A stretch of 64,000 bases of DNA from Rhineura floridana (taxonomy: Eukaryota > Chordata > Lepidosauria > Squamata > Rhineuridae), in contig NC_084493.1 in assembly GCF_030035675.1 (NCBI RefSeq), forward strand, positions 26,232,203 to 26,296,202, given 5' to 3'. The position numbers and the translations under genes are program-made. The notes below the pieces were generated by a model. The model was not told where the DNA came from, did not search any database, and saw only the letters and a program-made list of their open reading frames with translations. Positions 12,101 through 23,318 of the stretch are shown piece by piece; within the stretch, counting starts at the first letter, position 1, and every line of letters begins with the position of its first letter.

Positions 12101-15100
12101 AGTGCATCAACTTTTTCACCTTTCCCATTATCTGCCCATATCTGGCAGTGAAAGATGTTCTTGAAGTTGTGGCTGTACCACTATGACAGCATAGTGTCCT
12201 GCGCCAGCCTACAGCACAACAGCAGCATTCCTGGTGATGACCATGTGCCAGTGAAGCTATGATTTTGGTTTTGTCTTAAAATATACAACTTGCCAGTCCA
12301 TTGGCTCATACAGAGCTTTCAGAGGATTTATGCAATAGGGTTTTTGATAAAACTTGTCTTTCTGAAAAGGTCTATTGTCGAAAGATAACAAAGGATGTCA
12401 TCTGCTAAGCACCACAGCTAAACAGCCTTCACCTTTGAAGGGGCTTGTGAATATTCTTGCACAAGCCCTATTAAAATGAAGGGAGGCTGTGCTACAACAG
12501 GGCTTGCTGGATCTTGCCCATTGTGATGTTAATACATTATTTAGAGTTGTCTTTTGCCGAGTCATACTAGTGGCCCGTTTAGCCTTACTCTTAATCTTAG
12601 CCTAGTTTACTGTTAATTTGCAGGGTCTTTGACATAGATTTCTTCAGTCTGTGACTGGAAACTTTTTTTAAAGGGATATGGCAGGATTTGAACCTGAATC
12701 CCTTTTGGGTGCAAATCATGTGCACCAAACTGAAGAACAAGTTTTCCTCCAGCAGACATACCTGTTGTAATGATCTATCCACAGGCAACATAATCTTGCA
12801 CTTAAGAATTTTTCTACAAATCTTTTAACTGCCTCTTTTTATTTTGATTAGGTTTGTTGGCCAAAAAAGCCATTGAAGCTGGTCTGACTGTTAAGCCTTA
12901 CATAAGAACTAGCTTATCACCTGGCAGTGGAATGGTCACGCACTATCTCAGTTCCAGTGGTGTATTACCATACCTCAATAAACTTGGGTACTAACTCCTT
13001 TGCTCGTATATGTAGAGGTGCAGTCCTATATGTAGAGTACTGTGCCTTATTTAATTATAACGTAAATAACTTTTCTGTACTCACCTGCAACCGCAATATA
13101 GATTTTCTTTCCTCTCTTAGTTTTGAGACAAAATATATGTCATTTGAATGCCCATATATGCTCCGGATTGGGGTTCTTTTTTCTTCTGTTGTATTTTTTT
13201 TCTTTTTTTCTTTGCCCAAAATTAATAAAAAAAATATGTGCTTAAAGTGTCATGTTCAAATCCAAAGCATGCAAGTAACATGCAAGGATCATATAGCTTC
13301 TGAATATAGCATCACTTACAGACTCCTGGCATGTGATTCATTTTTAAATTTCTTAGTGTCATGAGTACATTTGACCAGCTTAGCATTCAGAAGCTAAATA
13401 GTTATTATAAGACATATTTTAAGCATGGCTGTATCTAAACTCATAGTATTTTTTTTTAAAACCATGCAGATTCCATGGTTTGTTGGTTTGTTTTTTGTGG
13501 GGAAGCTTATTTACTGAAAACTTTGTCAAGTACATCGGAGCGTAGGAAGCCGCCTTATACCAGGTCAAACTATTTGTCTATCTAGATCTGTTGTTTCTCT
13601 GACTGGCAGCAGCACATAAGTATCTCAAGACTTAAGGTTGCAGAATAAACCCACTGAAAATAATGGACATGACTAACTTAGGTCCATTAGTTTCATACTC
13701 TAAGTAGAACTTGCTTAGATACAATCCAGAAGTCTTTTGCAATCTTTTTTCTAAAAACCAGAGATTCTAGTGGTTGAATCGGCAACCTTCTCCCTATAAA
13801 TCACGTGTTCTACTACTGAGCAATTGTTCCTCCTCCCCTTCATCTTTTTTCTAAAGGTATAACCTCCCATTTTCCCATTGGCAGAAAGGGTTTCAGAATG
13901 CTAGGTAGAGTCTTGAAGCCCCAGCCATGCAAGCACCTCTTTTGGAAGGATCCCATAACATCCAGGGAAACTTCAGTCAGTGAATTGCAGTGAAAAAGTG
14001 AATGAAAAAATAGGATTCACTAATGAACCACTGATGCTTATTTAAAATCCTGGTTTTACTGTAGATTTGAGGTCATTGGCTATGGATGTTCAACATGCGT
14101 TGGGAATACTGCTCCCTTGCCAGAAGCCATTCAGAATGCAATTATGCAGGTACAATTTTAACAATTTTACTGAAGCATAGCAGACTTTGTTCCTGTTGAC
14201 TGATCAGGAAAAATGAAGTGTTCCGTTGAACAGACTTTGCCCTCAGCATGCAACCTTGCTGTTTAGGCTTTAAAATTGCTGTGTGCTGCATGGTGAGTTC
14301 TGCTGCGCACATGACATGAGTAATATGGACTGCTTTCCAATTACGGCCACTTTGAACTTTAGTGCACTTATTTTCTGTCTGATCTGCATGTTTATAAAAA
14401 CCATAGGAGTGCATATCTTGATGCACTAGGACTCCAGTGACCCTCAGGAAAGTGTACACCAGTACTGAGGTTTCACTCAGTGTCATCTGCAGAGTTAGAG
14501 GCCGGTTGACTTTTGTTTAAATCAGGTATGGATAATTTCTGTCCCCTCCCAGTGATGTTGGGCTCCAGCTCCCATCAGGCCCAATCTGCACGGTTAATGC
14601 GGTCAGGGAATATGGGACTTGTAGTCCTAACAACATCTTGGAGGGCCATAGGTTCCCCATCCCTGGTTTAAAGACAATGTTTGCAGTTTGAATGTTGAGA
14701 ACCAGTAAAGAATGCTAGAAGAGAATAATCAGCTCTACCACTAAGAGGGCATCCTTGGTAAAGGGTGCGTTCAGTGTTTCCTTTATAGCTGCTTCTAAAC
14801 TCTACCACAAAAATTTGAGAAACCATGACAACTGAGAGAGCACTGAGAAATGTACTGTTTTCTACCTTGCAGGGTGACTTGGTTGCTTGTGGAGTTTTGT
14901 CTGGAAACAAAAACTTTGAAGGCCGTCTCTGCAGCTGCATCCGTGCCAACTACCTTGCTTCTCCACCTCTAGTTGTGGCTTACGCTATAGCGGGAACTGT
15001 GAATATTGATTTCCAGACCGAACCATTAGGTAACTATCTCTTTCCTTCCTGTTCATGTTTAATCCAAGACTTGCCTTGTGCCTGTAATGCTCTATGGGCA

Positions 15101-18100
15101 TTTAGCTTGAATTAAGAGCAATGTTTACCTTTGTAGTGCTGCTCAAAGCATCATTTGCAGCCTTCCCAACATTTGGGTCCCCACATGTTGCTGGACTACA
15201 GTTCCCATAATTCCTGACCATTGGCCATGCTGGCTGGGGCTGATGAGAGTTGTAGTCCAGCAACATCTGGGGACCCAAAGGTTGGGAAAGGCTGATCTAG
15301 CATATGGCACGTTCTGGCTTAGATTCCACTATGCCATAAAATCTCTATGTCCCTACATCACCTAACAAAAAACAAAGTTATTCATTGGAAACCAGTTCAT
15401 CAAGTTTCGTTTCTACAAAAGTGATTTACTTTCATGAGAGCGAAGGGGAATATTATGTGTTGTATATCTGTATTTATCAAAGTATATGAATTATCATCAT
15501 GCGTGCTACTTGCAGCTAAGAAAGTCCTTGGATGTTGGTGATATTTTTCAAAGGTTGTAAATGTTACAGGAGTAATTTCTGCTGATCAATATTGCCGTGT
15601 GCAAAATTTCTTTGTAGGGATCAATCCTGATGGCAAAAGAATATTCTTGCATGATATTTGGCCCACTCGTGAAGAACTTCAGCAGGTGGAAGAAGAGTTT
15701 GTAATATCATCCATGTTCAAAGAGTTGAAGGAAAAAATGGAGGTATTTTTCTAAATCAAGGCTGGGGAAACCTTGGGGCCAGGGGTGGAATGCGACTCTC
15801 CAGCGGTCTCTATATGACCCTTGCCCAGGCCACATCCCGGCTTAGCTCTGCACTCTTCAAGTGCTTTTGCCTGGCTAAAATGTGTCCTAGAACTGCAATA
15901 ATGCCTCTTGCTTGCCTGGATGGAGAGGGATGTGTGTGTGCATGTGTGCAGAAACCTCTGACTTTTGCACAGCTGGACTGTAGCCTACTGCAGAAAAGGT
16001 AAGAGTCATATTCATTTATCTGCCTACTTTTGCTTCTCACCCCACCCGTCACTGCCGGGCCACTAGGGAATGTGGTGCTTCGGGTAAAAAAAGCTCCCCA
16101 CCCCTATTCCTAACTCATCAAAACTCAGATGAAACCCTTTTTTCTGTGCATCACTTTGGGTGCCATGTTCATAGCATGGAATGTAGTGTGTAAATATTAA
16201 AATGAAATTATGGCTGCATATACACAATATATTTGAAACCTGTTCTTGCCCTCTCACAGACACAGAGCTACAATTCCCAGTCCCTTTAACAAGCTAGAGT
16301 TCCCAGGATTCTTTGGGGAAGATAATGTGCTTTGAATGTGTTGTGTGTACACAGCTTTAGTATACTGGTTCAAACATATTTGCATGACTTGAGTACTTCT
16401 ATATGACAGCTCTGTATAATAATAATAAAAAATAGGAGCATAAACAGCTAAATGCTTTATTGATTGTGTTTGTAACCTACCTTTCCTCAAAGGATCTTAA
16501 GGCGGCATACATGATCTCCTCCCCCCTCCCCATTTTATCCTTGCAACAACCCTGTGAGGCAGGTTAGGCTGAGAGACACTGGCCTAAGATTTCCCAGTGA
16601 GCTTGATGGCTGAGTGGGGCTTTGTATGTGGGTCTCCCTAGCCCGGCCCCTACTTTGTGATCTGCTGGTACTTTAAGGAGGGGTTTTTGTTGGTTCCAAA
16701 GATGACTACTTCTGGACTGAATTTGTGGAAGGAATTTTCTTTAAGCTGAGTAAATAAAAAATCAGCAGTCACAAAGAAAAGAAATGTTGGTTCACTAATA
16801 GGCAAAAAACCTTGCAGTTTAAGAACGTACCTATAGCCAAACAGATATTTCTATCCAACTTTAAAAAGCAAGGAAATTGGGCAGCTATAGTGAATGCACC
16901 AGGGGAACAGGACACCTGATCTCCTCTCCAAGAAATTGTACTGCCCTACAAATTTTTAAGAATGCAAACATAATTTGAGTTGGTCTTTCACAGTCCAATC
17001 CACTTCCTGTGTAGCTTGGAAGAATTTGGTAACATTTGGGAGGAGATTGGATGGGTGGGCACTGGGCAGAGGGGAAGTCCCTTTCCTTTCCAAAAGGAAA
17101 ACATTGTGAACAGTATCATTCTGTTTCAGGGTTCCCCCACCTTTTTATTCTACAGCAGGCAGATGTAGCCTCCCACCCAAATTTAAGCCAAAGCTGTCCT
17201 TGGCCACATCCACACCAGACCTGTATTTCCCTTTAGATAGTCATGGCTTCTCCCAAAGAATCCTGGGAAGTGTAGTTAGTGAAGGGTGCTGAGAGTTGCT
17301 TGGAGATGCCTTGTTCCCCTTGCAGAGCTTCAATCAGAGCGGCTGACTGTTAAATCACTCTGGCCACTGGAGCTCTGTCAGGGGAATAGGAGTCTCCTCT
17401 CAGCACCCTTCACAAACTACTCTTACTAGGATTCTTTGGGGGAAGCCATGACTGTCTCAAGTGAAATAAATATCTGGTGTGGGTGTGGTTCCCTGATTAG
17501 CCTAGCCAAGCAGCTGTGAGTCTGGCTTTTAGAACACTGACAGTTGGTTCTTACTGAGCATGCCCGACATTATCATTCCATTCAATGCAAAATTTCTTAA
17601 ATTAATTAAAAATCAGCCAGGCATTTTTTTTAACTTTTAAACTGCAGAAGATAGGGCAAGGTCAGTAATAGGATTATAGGTACTCTGTGAACATGGTTGA
17701 TTTTTAATTAATTTCAACAAATTATGAGAACTCTGACAGAAAAAAGTCCAAAAGGGGTTTGCGTTTTTTCTCTCTCTTTTTACACTTTGAACTCTATTCT
17801 CTCTGACTGTTTTGGGTATCGTCATGAAAATCTAGAGGGTTGTTAAGAAAGTATTTCTGTGTTCAGGACATTAAGTTTTGTAAGGCTTTGTTTTGAAATG
17901 AGCTTATGGGAAGCATCAGAATGGCATGGGGAATATTTACGATTTAACATTGTGGAATGCAAAAAAATCCATGCTGACTATAGTATACAACCACTCTTGT
18001 GGCTGTATAATACTGTTTTATTGTGGGTTTTCCACTGCATTATATCCAGTAAATGGCATTTTCTAACCATATAATATTTTTGTAAGCCATCACACAGCGT

Positions 18101-21100
18101 GATGAAAGCATTCCATGGGGGTGGAGTGGGGTGGCGAGGGGGGGCATGAAGCAAGTAAGGTGAGGGCATGAGGTGAACGAGGATGGCGGATGGGTAAGCG
18201 AGACAGGTGGGTGTGAGGCAAGTGAGCCAAGCAAGGTGGGTGAATGAGGCGGCTGAGGTGAGCTACAGAGGAACAGTCAGGACAGGGCAGGGCAGCTCCT
18301 CAGCAACCATCCTGCTTCCCCCCCCCCTTAGTGACAACACTGCTTGAGCCTCAGCAGCGGAGAGTGAGGAGAAGGAACGTGGCAGGAGAGCAGGACAGTT
18401 GCTGAGGTGCTGCCCTGGCCAGTCCTGACTGTTCCTGTGTGGCTCGCCTTGGCTGGTCACTTCCCACCTCTGCTTCCTTCCTCCTCATGGGAGAAGCTGT
18501 AAAGGAGAAGAAAGGAGGAGGCTTGGCGCCCCATGGAAGGGGAGGCAGAAAAGGCTTAGTGACCTATGATGGAGAGAGGCTTGCCAACTGACTGAGGAGC
18601 ACAAGTGGGCCGGCATTAGGCGAATGAGGTGATAGGCACCACCATGGAGCAACACCTGGGGACCTGGCAAGGGAGCTGGGGTTAGGTGGTGGGGTTGGTG
18701 TGTAAAGCATGCAGGGGCAGTAGCCCCTACTTGACACAAGAAATCAAAAGATGGCCAGAAACCAGTTTCTTTAAAAGTATCTCCTGCTTTGCAGAAAGGA
18801 AATAAGCAATGGAATTCTCTGGAAGCACCTGATTCAGTTTTATTTACATGGGATTGGAAGTCTACTTACATCCAATGTCCTTCATTTTTTGATAAACTTG
18901 TAAGTATACTAAAACCAAATACACCAACACCTTTTTGTATGTTTTGGATATTGGATCAAAGGAAACGAGTAAGTGTGGAGAAAGTTTTTGATCAATTTGA
19001 GATGTCATTTAACACCTTCTGTTGTACCTCTCAATGGGAAGATTCCCTTTTATAATACTAGAACTTAGGGGTCACCCAGTGAAATTGACTGGCAGTAGAT
19101 TCAGAACAGAAAAAAGGAAGTACTACTTCTCGTACCACAAAATTAACTGACGGAATTTGCTGCCACAAGATGTGATGATAGCCACTCCCTTAGATAGCTG
19201 TAAAAGGCCAGATTCATGGAGGGCAGGGCTATCAGTGGCTGCTAGTCCTAATGGCTAAATGGAACCTCCATGTTTAGAAGCAGTGTGCCCTAGAATACCA
19301 ATAGCTGGAGAGCTTTGTTGCCTTCACACTCTACTTGTTGGTTTCTCAGAAGCATCAAGTTGGCCATTGTGGGAAGTAGGTCTTCTGCTAGATACATCTT
19401 TGGCCTAATTTTGCAGGACTACACTGACATTTTTACTTCCATAGTTGGAACATCTCCATTTTTGAAACCTCCATTTTGTGTGTCTGTGTTTAATGAGCCA
19501 GGAAAAGAGGTGTATTCAGTTACTTTGTGTCTTTTTACCTAACAGGCCAAAGACCCACTTCCACCTCAATCTATTGAAAATGCACATGTCTTGTTGTATT
19601 TGGGAGATTCTGCCACAACAGATCACATCTCGCCTGCAGGAAGCATTGCGAGGGGCAGTGCTGCAGCCAGATACTTAACAAACAAGGGGTAAGGATCTTC
19701 AGAGGGGTTGTGGGGGGAAAGAAACAAAGGATTCAGCTCCTCAAATTGCCTTAACTTAGCAGTTGTTGTTTAAACAGATGAAGCGTGTGTGCCACAGCTA
19801 AAGTAGGCTACTAAGTAGGATAACTTAATTTATTTCAGGCTTATAGTCAGAATGTTCTGCATGATCTCTCCTGCTTTTACTGGGTCATATAGACAGTGAG
19901 CTTTCTGTTTTGTACCATATCATATGCAGAGCTACAGCTTCATGTAAAGCTTATCAGGCTGCAGTATTAATACATATTCAGTGCCTGCTATTCATTTATT
20001 ACTGGCACATGTGATACACAAGTGGGCCCTGTATTTTTTGGTTTATAGACTTGACCAGGATTACATATCACAGGGAAACTTTCTTAAATGATATTTGTAA
20101 ACAAAACCCACTTTTCAAGTTGCTTGTATATATTGAGCAACCTCTATGGTCTCTCGTAGCCTTACACCCCGTGAATTCAATTCCTATGGCGCTCGCCGGG
20201 GTAATGATGCAGTGATGACACGAGGCACCTTTGCAAACATCAAGCTTTTGAATAAATTCATTGGGAAACCAGCTCCTAAAACAGTTCACTTTCCAACAGG
20301 ACAGACGGTGAGGACATAGTTGTTCAAACAAAGCCATTTCTGGGCAGCTGCCTATCTGAATATGTCCCATAATCTCTTCCTCCATCTCTCTCTCTCTTAA
20401 TTGCAGCTAGATGTATTTGATGCAGCTGAATTGTATCGCAAAGAGAACATCCCTCTGATCATCTTAGCAGGCAAGAAGTATGGCCTGGGGAGCTCAAGAG
20501 ACTGGGCTGCAAAAGGACCTTTTTTACTGGTATGTTTATATTGTGCTACCATCCAAGTATCCTAGAAGTGTTTATTACTTCAGACTGTTGGATGGGTATT
20601 TTGTTTTGTTTTGGCTACATCATGCCATTTTTCTTTCTGAAAATACATGAACTAGTATTTTCACTGTGCCTTGAAGAGTACAAGTTTATGGTTTTGACCA
20701 TTAAATCCACAAATTGGGACCCCAGTTAAGAGATCTTAGTCATCTGAAACAACTATTTTAACATAGATAACATAGGTTCTTGCTTATGGACCAGAATGCT
20801 AGTAAATTACAGCTAATCATCCCTGTGCTTGTAGTTTTTCAATGATAATAACATCTAGTTGCGCCTGTCTTTCCCTTATTTTTCTACAACAGGGATGAGG
20901 AACCTGAAGTCCTCCAGATGTGGTGGACTCTAACTCCCATAAATCCCAGCCAGCATGGCCAATGGTCAGGGATGATGGGAGTTGTGGATATGTTGCTGGA
21001 CTACAGGTTCCCCATCCCTGCTCTACAGTAGCGACTGCTTACAGTTTTACTGCTTCTTCCCATGTCCCTCTTTGCTCGCGTTGTGGCCCAGGTTCCAATA

Positions 21101-22747
21101 AGCTAGATTTCTCCATCTTGTGATTTTGCCACACTTTGGATTATTGAAGTATTGGGTGATTTGTGTGAAGAAGACGGCGATTTAGACTGTATCGAAATCA
21201 GATATAAATGTTTCTACAGGGTGTGAAAGCAATTATTGCTGAAAGCTATGAGAAGATCCACAAAAGTCATTTGATTGGAATGGGCATTGCTCCACTTCAG
21301 TTCCTCCCTGAGGAAAACCCAAACGTTTTGGGCCTGACAGGCAAAGAACAATTTTCAATCTCATTTCCTCAAGAGTTATCCCCTGGAATCACCCTAGATG
21401 TAAAGGTAACTCAGACTGACTTTTGTATGTGAGTGTTAGTAATCCAAGATGCTTTAGTTTTTCTTAAAGAGCAGATACCTTTTGTTGTAACCTGCCATCG
21501 ACGTGGTTTTGGAAGCCTTCTTTGGGGTGGGTATTCAACAACAGCGGTGGCTTTAGAGCACAGGTGGGAACCTCAGACTCCCTTCAGATCTAACCAACGT
21601 GGTCAATGGTGGGGGATAATGGGAGTTGTACTCCAACACCTGAAGGGCCACATTTTCCCATCCCTTTAAAGACTCAAGAGAACTGCTCTTAAGGCAAAGG
21701 CATGCAAAATATGCTATGTTTAGCTTAGTGGCCTTATCAAGGCCTCTCAAGTGGAGGAAGACTATATCGTCCATTTGAATGGTGAAAAAAACATAATTAA
21801 GAACAATGTTGCTGTCTGAATTTATAAGGAGACATCTTGTTCATTTAAATGCATGCAGGCCTATGCAGAGCAAGGTGCAGATGGCTACCTTAAGACAATA
21901 GGTTTTGAGTGCAGCAGAGAGGGGAAATGCAGATCTGATCTATTGGGGTGGAAAATCCAAATGGTGCCCTGTCATGCTGATCAGCATGTGGGTCTGGGAA
22001 ACATTCCCTTGCATAGGTGCCCCAGAAACTGAGCAGGAGCGGTGCAATAGCACTGTGGTCTTGCATAGATCCCCTTCCTTTTGGTGGGGCTACAAACTGA
22101 CAGTTAAGCTTACTTATCTAATTCTTATAGGGAGATATCCCACTAACTAGGTTCACTGAAATCAAAGGATTTAAGTTAGTCATGAGAAACTTTAGTCCAT
22201 TGATTTCATTGAGTCTGCTCAGAGTATAATTTGTGTATCAACCACAATTATTTGATTACAGAAGTTTTTTAGATAGCATAGCTTACAGGGAAAGGAGGAG
22301 GAGGAATGTTATGGATCAGAACTGTGAGGAGCACAGGAATATCACATTCCTGCTTGGGGCAGATCTGCACACTCAGCCCCAGACCCTCTGAACTGTTTAC
22401 AGGCTTTGCCTGTATTTTTAACAACTTCTACAAGTGCTAAAACTTAAGTTTAAAGCAAGACTTGGGGGTCTCAGGATATCAGTTTCTACAGTATGATGTC
22501 ATTATTACAGAATACACTAATCCCAGTAGTTATATGAATAAAGTAAAAAAATTACAGTTCAGAGATGCTGAAAAATAACAGTCCTAACTGATTTGTTGGC
22601 TTTGCTCTCTCATTGTTTTGTTTTGTTTTTTTAAAGACAAATACAGGGAAAGTATTTCAGGTGGTCGCCTCATTTGACAATGATGTGGAAATAACATTAT
22701 ACAAACATGGTGGTGTTCTGAACTACATGGTTCGAAGGCTCTTGTAG
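158..22747 (+). CDS. IREB2: Iron-responsive element-binding protein 2 (IRP2), 3' seventeen coding exons, partial at 5' end
   Basis: Cytosolic RNA-binding member of the aconitase family; it binds iron-responsive elements in ferritin and transferrin-receptor mRNAs. Exons read with consensus splice sites and continuous phase: 158-227, 774-957, 2728-2867, 4879-5050, 9497-9597, 10822-10938, 11650-11809, 12852-12987, 14065-14149, 14873-15029, 15618-15742, 18795-18899, 19546-19688, 20160-20307, 20407-20529, 21220-21405, 22637-22747 (stop TAG). They give 753 codons; human IRP2 has 963, so about 210 residues lie upstream, including the IRP2-specific insertion. Seen motifs: [14 protein letters not shown] (aconitase DSH), SCTNNCNPS and [10 protein letters not shown] (the three cluster-type cysteines), SGNKNFEGR (Lys where IRP1 has Arg, as in IRP2), MTRGTF, and [19 protein letters not shown] and the C-terminus match IRP2 rather than IRP1. 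Identification is by remembered sequence similarity and synteny; residues are not aligned by software. Confidence 0.97.
3655..4100 (-). repeat. LINE 3'-end segment, antisense
   Basis: The stretch carries phrases typical of reptile LINE 3' ends read in reverse: a 'cccagggtgggtcacaacaat' type end near 3690 and a 'gagggaattgcacaacttaagggctgcc' type body near 3830. A second copy of similar make-up is at about 62160-62590 ('ggcaaggagttccaaag'). The subfamily cannot be named from memory. Confidence 0.6.
4421..4528. mobile_element. Fold-back MITE, variant of the hAT-like family
   Basis: The ends GCTTGGAAAAGTTACTTTTTT and its reverse complement flank a core with 'actacaactcccatcag' and 'gctgataagagttgtag', so the unit folds into a single long hairpin. 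The core matches the main fold-back family of the window, but the outer arms differ, indicating a different subfamily. No clear target duplication was seen. Confidence 0.6.
5214..5376 (+). repeat. Older interspersed repeat, left part, interrupted by the LTR element
   Basis: Begins 'ggggtgaggaaccttttcagcccaa' and runs up to the target duplication of the LTR element. A similar and uninterrupted repeat is at 61790-62120. Its right part is found on the far side of the LTR element (8942-9115). Confidence 0.55.
5382..5516 (-). repeat. 3' LTR remnant of the Gmr1-like element
   Basis: Direct repeat of 8259-8393 with about two mismatches. It has the element's terminal CA (TG on the + strand) next to the target duplication. 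Confidence 0.85.
5508..7229 (-). pseudogene. pol part of Gmr1-like fossil: zinc knuckle, protease, integrase
   Basis: A reading frame of 573 codons. A CCHC knuckle (C69, C72, H77, C82) is followed by an aspartic protease motif [10 protein letters not shown] (about residues 141-150). After it come an integrase zinc-binding segment (about 355-388, ending in HCLSCGIC) and the integrase core with acidic positions near D418, D478 and E514 in [15 protein letters not shown] and [10 protein letters not shown]. It is part of a defective element and is annotated as a fossil. The motifs are seen directly; the family assignment follows from known Ty3/gypsy and Gmr1 domain orders. Confidence 0.85.
7262..8166 (-). 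pseudogene. gag part of Gmr1-like fossil, SCAN-like capsid
   Basis: Minus-strand frames with a charged N-terminal part and a heptad-like coiled coil (repeated [13 protein letters not shown]-type segments). Then comes a globular segment with [12 protein letters not shown] and [12 protein letters not shown]. The latter resembles the capsid part of Gmr1-like gag from which vertebrate SCAN domains are thought to derive. The region is broken and treated as a fossil. Confidence 0.7.
8230..8256 (-). promoter_or_regulatory. Putative tRNA-Leu primer-binding site of the Gmr1-like element
   Basis: Two bases inside the LTR boundary the minus strand reads TGGTGGCAGTAGCGGTGGG followed by ATACGAAC. Apart from a small insertion this matches the complement of the 3' end of tRNA-Leu (AAG/UAG type, ending CACCGCTGCCACCA) and continues into the T-arm. 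The tRNA sequence is recalled, not searched. Confidence 0.65.
8259..8936 (-). repeat. 5' LTR of the Gmr1-like element (678 bp)
   Basis: Minus-strand LTR starting TGTGATGTTCC and ending CGCCTCACA. The same ends delimit the solo LTR at 56277-58506. It contains TATA-like (ACGTATAAAAGG near 8797) and AATAAA (near 8595) signals on the minus strand. An internal copy of the primer-binding-site sequence lies at 8485-8498. Confidence 0.85.
8942..9115 (+). repeat. Older interspersed repeat, right part
   Basis: Shares 'tcaaggacacattccaaccaggcaaaagcac' style text with 61970-62010 and the 'tctcaagggcc' phrase with about 62050. It is the continuation of the repeat at 5214-5376 across the inserted LTR element. 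Confidence 0.55.
9735..9872. mobile_element. hAT-like fold-back MITE, diverged
   Basis: Core phrases 'atggtcagggatgatgggag' and 'gtagtccagcaacatttgga', with the matching inverted arm 'cttccagatattgttagactcc'. Diverged, and no target duplication was recognised. It lies in an IREB2 intron (9598-10821) that is otherwise unremarkable. Confidence 0.65.
11116..11335 (-). mobile_element. CR1-type LINE 3' end
   Basis: The + strand reads 'agaatcatagaataatggagttggaaggggcc', then 'catcgagtccaaccccctgctc', the classic CR1 3' end in reverse orientation. It includes the following 'gcctcttgaatgcctccagt' part. Only a 5'-truncated tail is present, in the intron 10939-11649. Confidence 0.8.
11810..14064 (+). 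other. IREB2 introns 11810-12851 and 12988-14064
   Basis: No gene seen beyond the IREB2 exon 12852-12987. About 13540-13630 is a minus-strand fragment of the common tRNA-SINE ('ggaagccgccttataccaggtca'). About 13640-13730 is a copy of a short repeat with 'ggtccattagtttca'. The rest is unique-looking AT-rich intron. Confidence 0.7.
14523..14665. mobile_element. hAT-like fold-back MITE with 8-bp target duplication
   Basis: Ends CAGGTATGGATAA and GGTTCCCCATCCCTG, flanked by GTTTAAAT (14515-14522) and GTTTAAAG (14666-14673), a 7/8 match with central TA. The core contains 'ctccagctcccatcaggcc'. It lies in an IREB2 intron. Confidence 0.8.
15158..15294. mobile_element. hAT-like fold-back MITE
   Basis: Inverted ends CAGCCTTCCCAACATTTGGG and its complement at the right, enclosing 'ttgctggactacagttccc' and 'gagttgtagtccagcaac'. 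The hairpin is well preserved. The flanks show only a weak duplication. Confidence 0.75.
17204..17488. mobile_element. Large fold-back MITE, second family
   Basis: Inverted ends CCACATCCACACCAGACCTG / TCTGGTGTGGGTGTGG. Inner arms are 'ggcttctcccaaagaatcctggga' and 'aggattctttgggggaagcc'. Related copies: about 16262-16375, 37480-37665 and 39548-39723. Probably a non-autonomous DNA transposon; superfamily unassigned. Confidence 0.7.
18115..18260 (+). repeat. G-rich imperfect short tandem array
   Basis: Repeated gaGGTGAG/gaGGCAAG words with loose spacing, strongly purine-skewed on the + strand. Several words look like 5' splice sites (see findings). Confidence 0.55.
19065..19345 (+). mobile_element. 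LINE 3'-end fragment (CR1/L3-like family)
   Basis: The degenerate translation resembles the end of a LINE ORF2 (HPxKL...RKxFF...LP...V pattern), followed by 'atggaacctccatgtttagaagcagtgtgcc'. The same tail family occurs at 28955-29195, 34425-34605 and 61540-61740 (+) and at 32375-32725 (minus). Confidence 0.6.
20890..21020. mobile_element. hAT-like fold-back MITE with target duplication
   Basis: Ends CAGGGATGAGGAACC and GGTTCCCCATCCCTG, flanked by TTCTACAA (20882-20889) and CTCTACAG (21021-21028), a 6/8 match with central TA. Core 'ccagccagcatggccaatgg'. Confidence 0.8.
21555..21668. mobile_element. hAT-like fold-back MITE, diverged
   Basis: 'caggtgggaacctcagactcc' on the left and 'cctgaagggccacattttccc' on the right, with 'aatgggagttgtactccaac' in the core. 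The target duplication is not clear. Confidence 0.6.
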
Positions 22748-23028
22748 AGCCCTGCTCACACATTTTGCGGACTGTGCATAAATGGGCTAACCCCGTGATG
22801 GCTTGCACAGACCTCACTCTGTTGATGGAACTGCATACAGTTCTGCCACGCTCGGAAACTTCGTCCATGGATGTAAAAGATTGTGAATTATTGTAGTGAC
22901 TGCAGCAAGATCCTTCTGGATTTTAAAATACTCAAATGGTGCTATTTACATTGCTAAAAAAAATTGCTGTGTGTGTTGTGAAAGAGAGCTGTAAGTATGG
23001 GGGAGGGAGGGAGTTAGACCATTTTGTA

Positions 23029-23034
23029 AATAAA
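23029..23034 (+). terminator. Proximal IREB2 polyadenylation signal
   Basis: AATAAA 282 bases after the stop, with a GT-rich stretch following after 23050. Confidence 0.55.
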
Positions 23035-23318
23035 ATGACGTGAAACCTGAAACTGAATTGTGCTGAAGATTTTAACCAAGAAGACTTTCCGCAGTTATTT
23101 CACCCCCCACCACCCCCAATTTAGTTTTGGCACCTTTTAACTTTTTATGGCTTTGTTGGTTTGAGGGCAGCATGTGGTTTGGAATGTTAAGGATGGATAG
23201 TTTTGTTTTAATTCAGGCATCCAGGTTTCCTTATAGTCAAATGTAAAGATTACGGTTAGCATAGAAACCATAGATAAGAAACTTGAAGGGATCCGATGTA
23301 AGAGTATACATTCTGTGA

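Larger units (their letters stand above)
15743..18794 (+). other. Large IREB2 intron, repeat-rich
   Basis: Contents: partial fold-back element (16262-16375); antisense tRNA-type SINE (about 16470-16660, 'caaccctgtgaggcaggttaggctgagag'); large fold-back MITE (17204-17488); G-rich imperfect repeat (18115-18260), followed by GC-rich unidentified DNA to about 18740. No gene is supported here. Confidence 0.7.
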
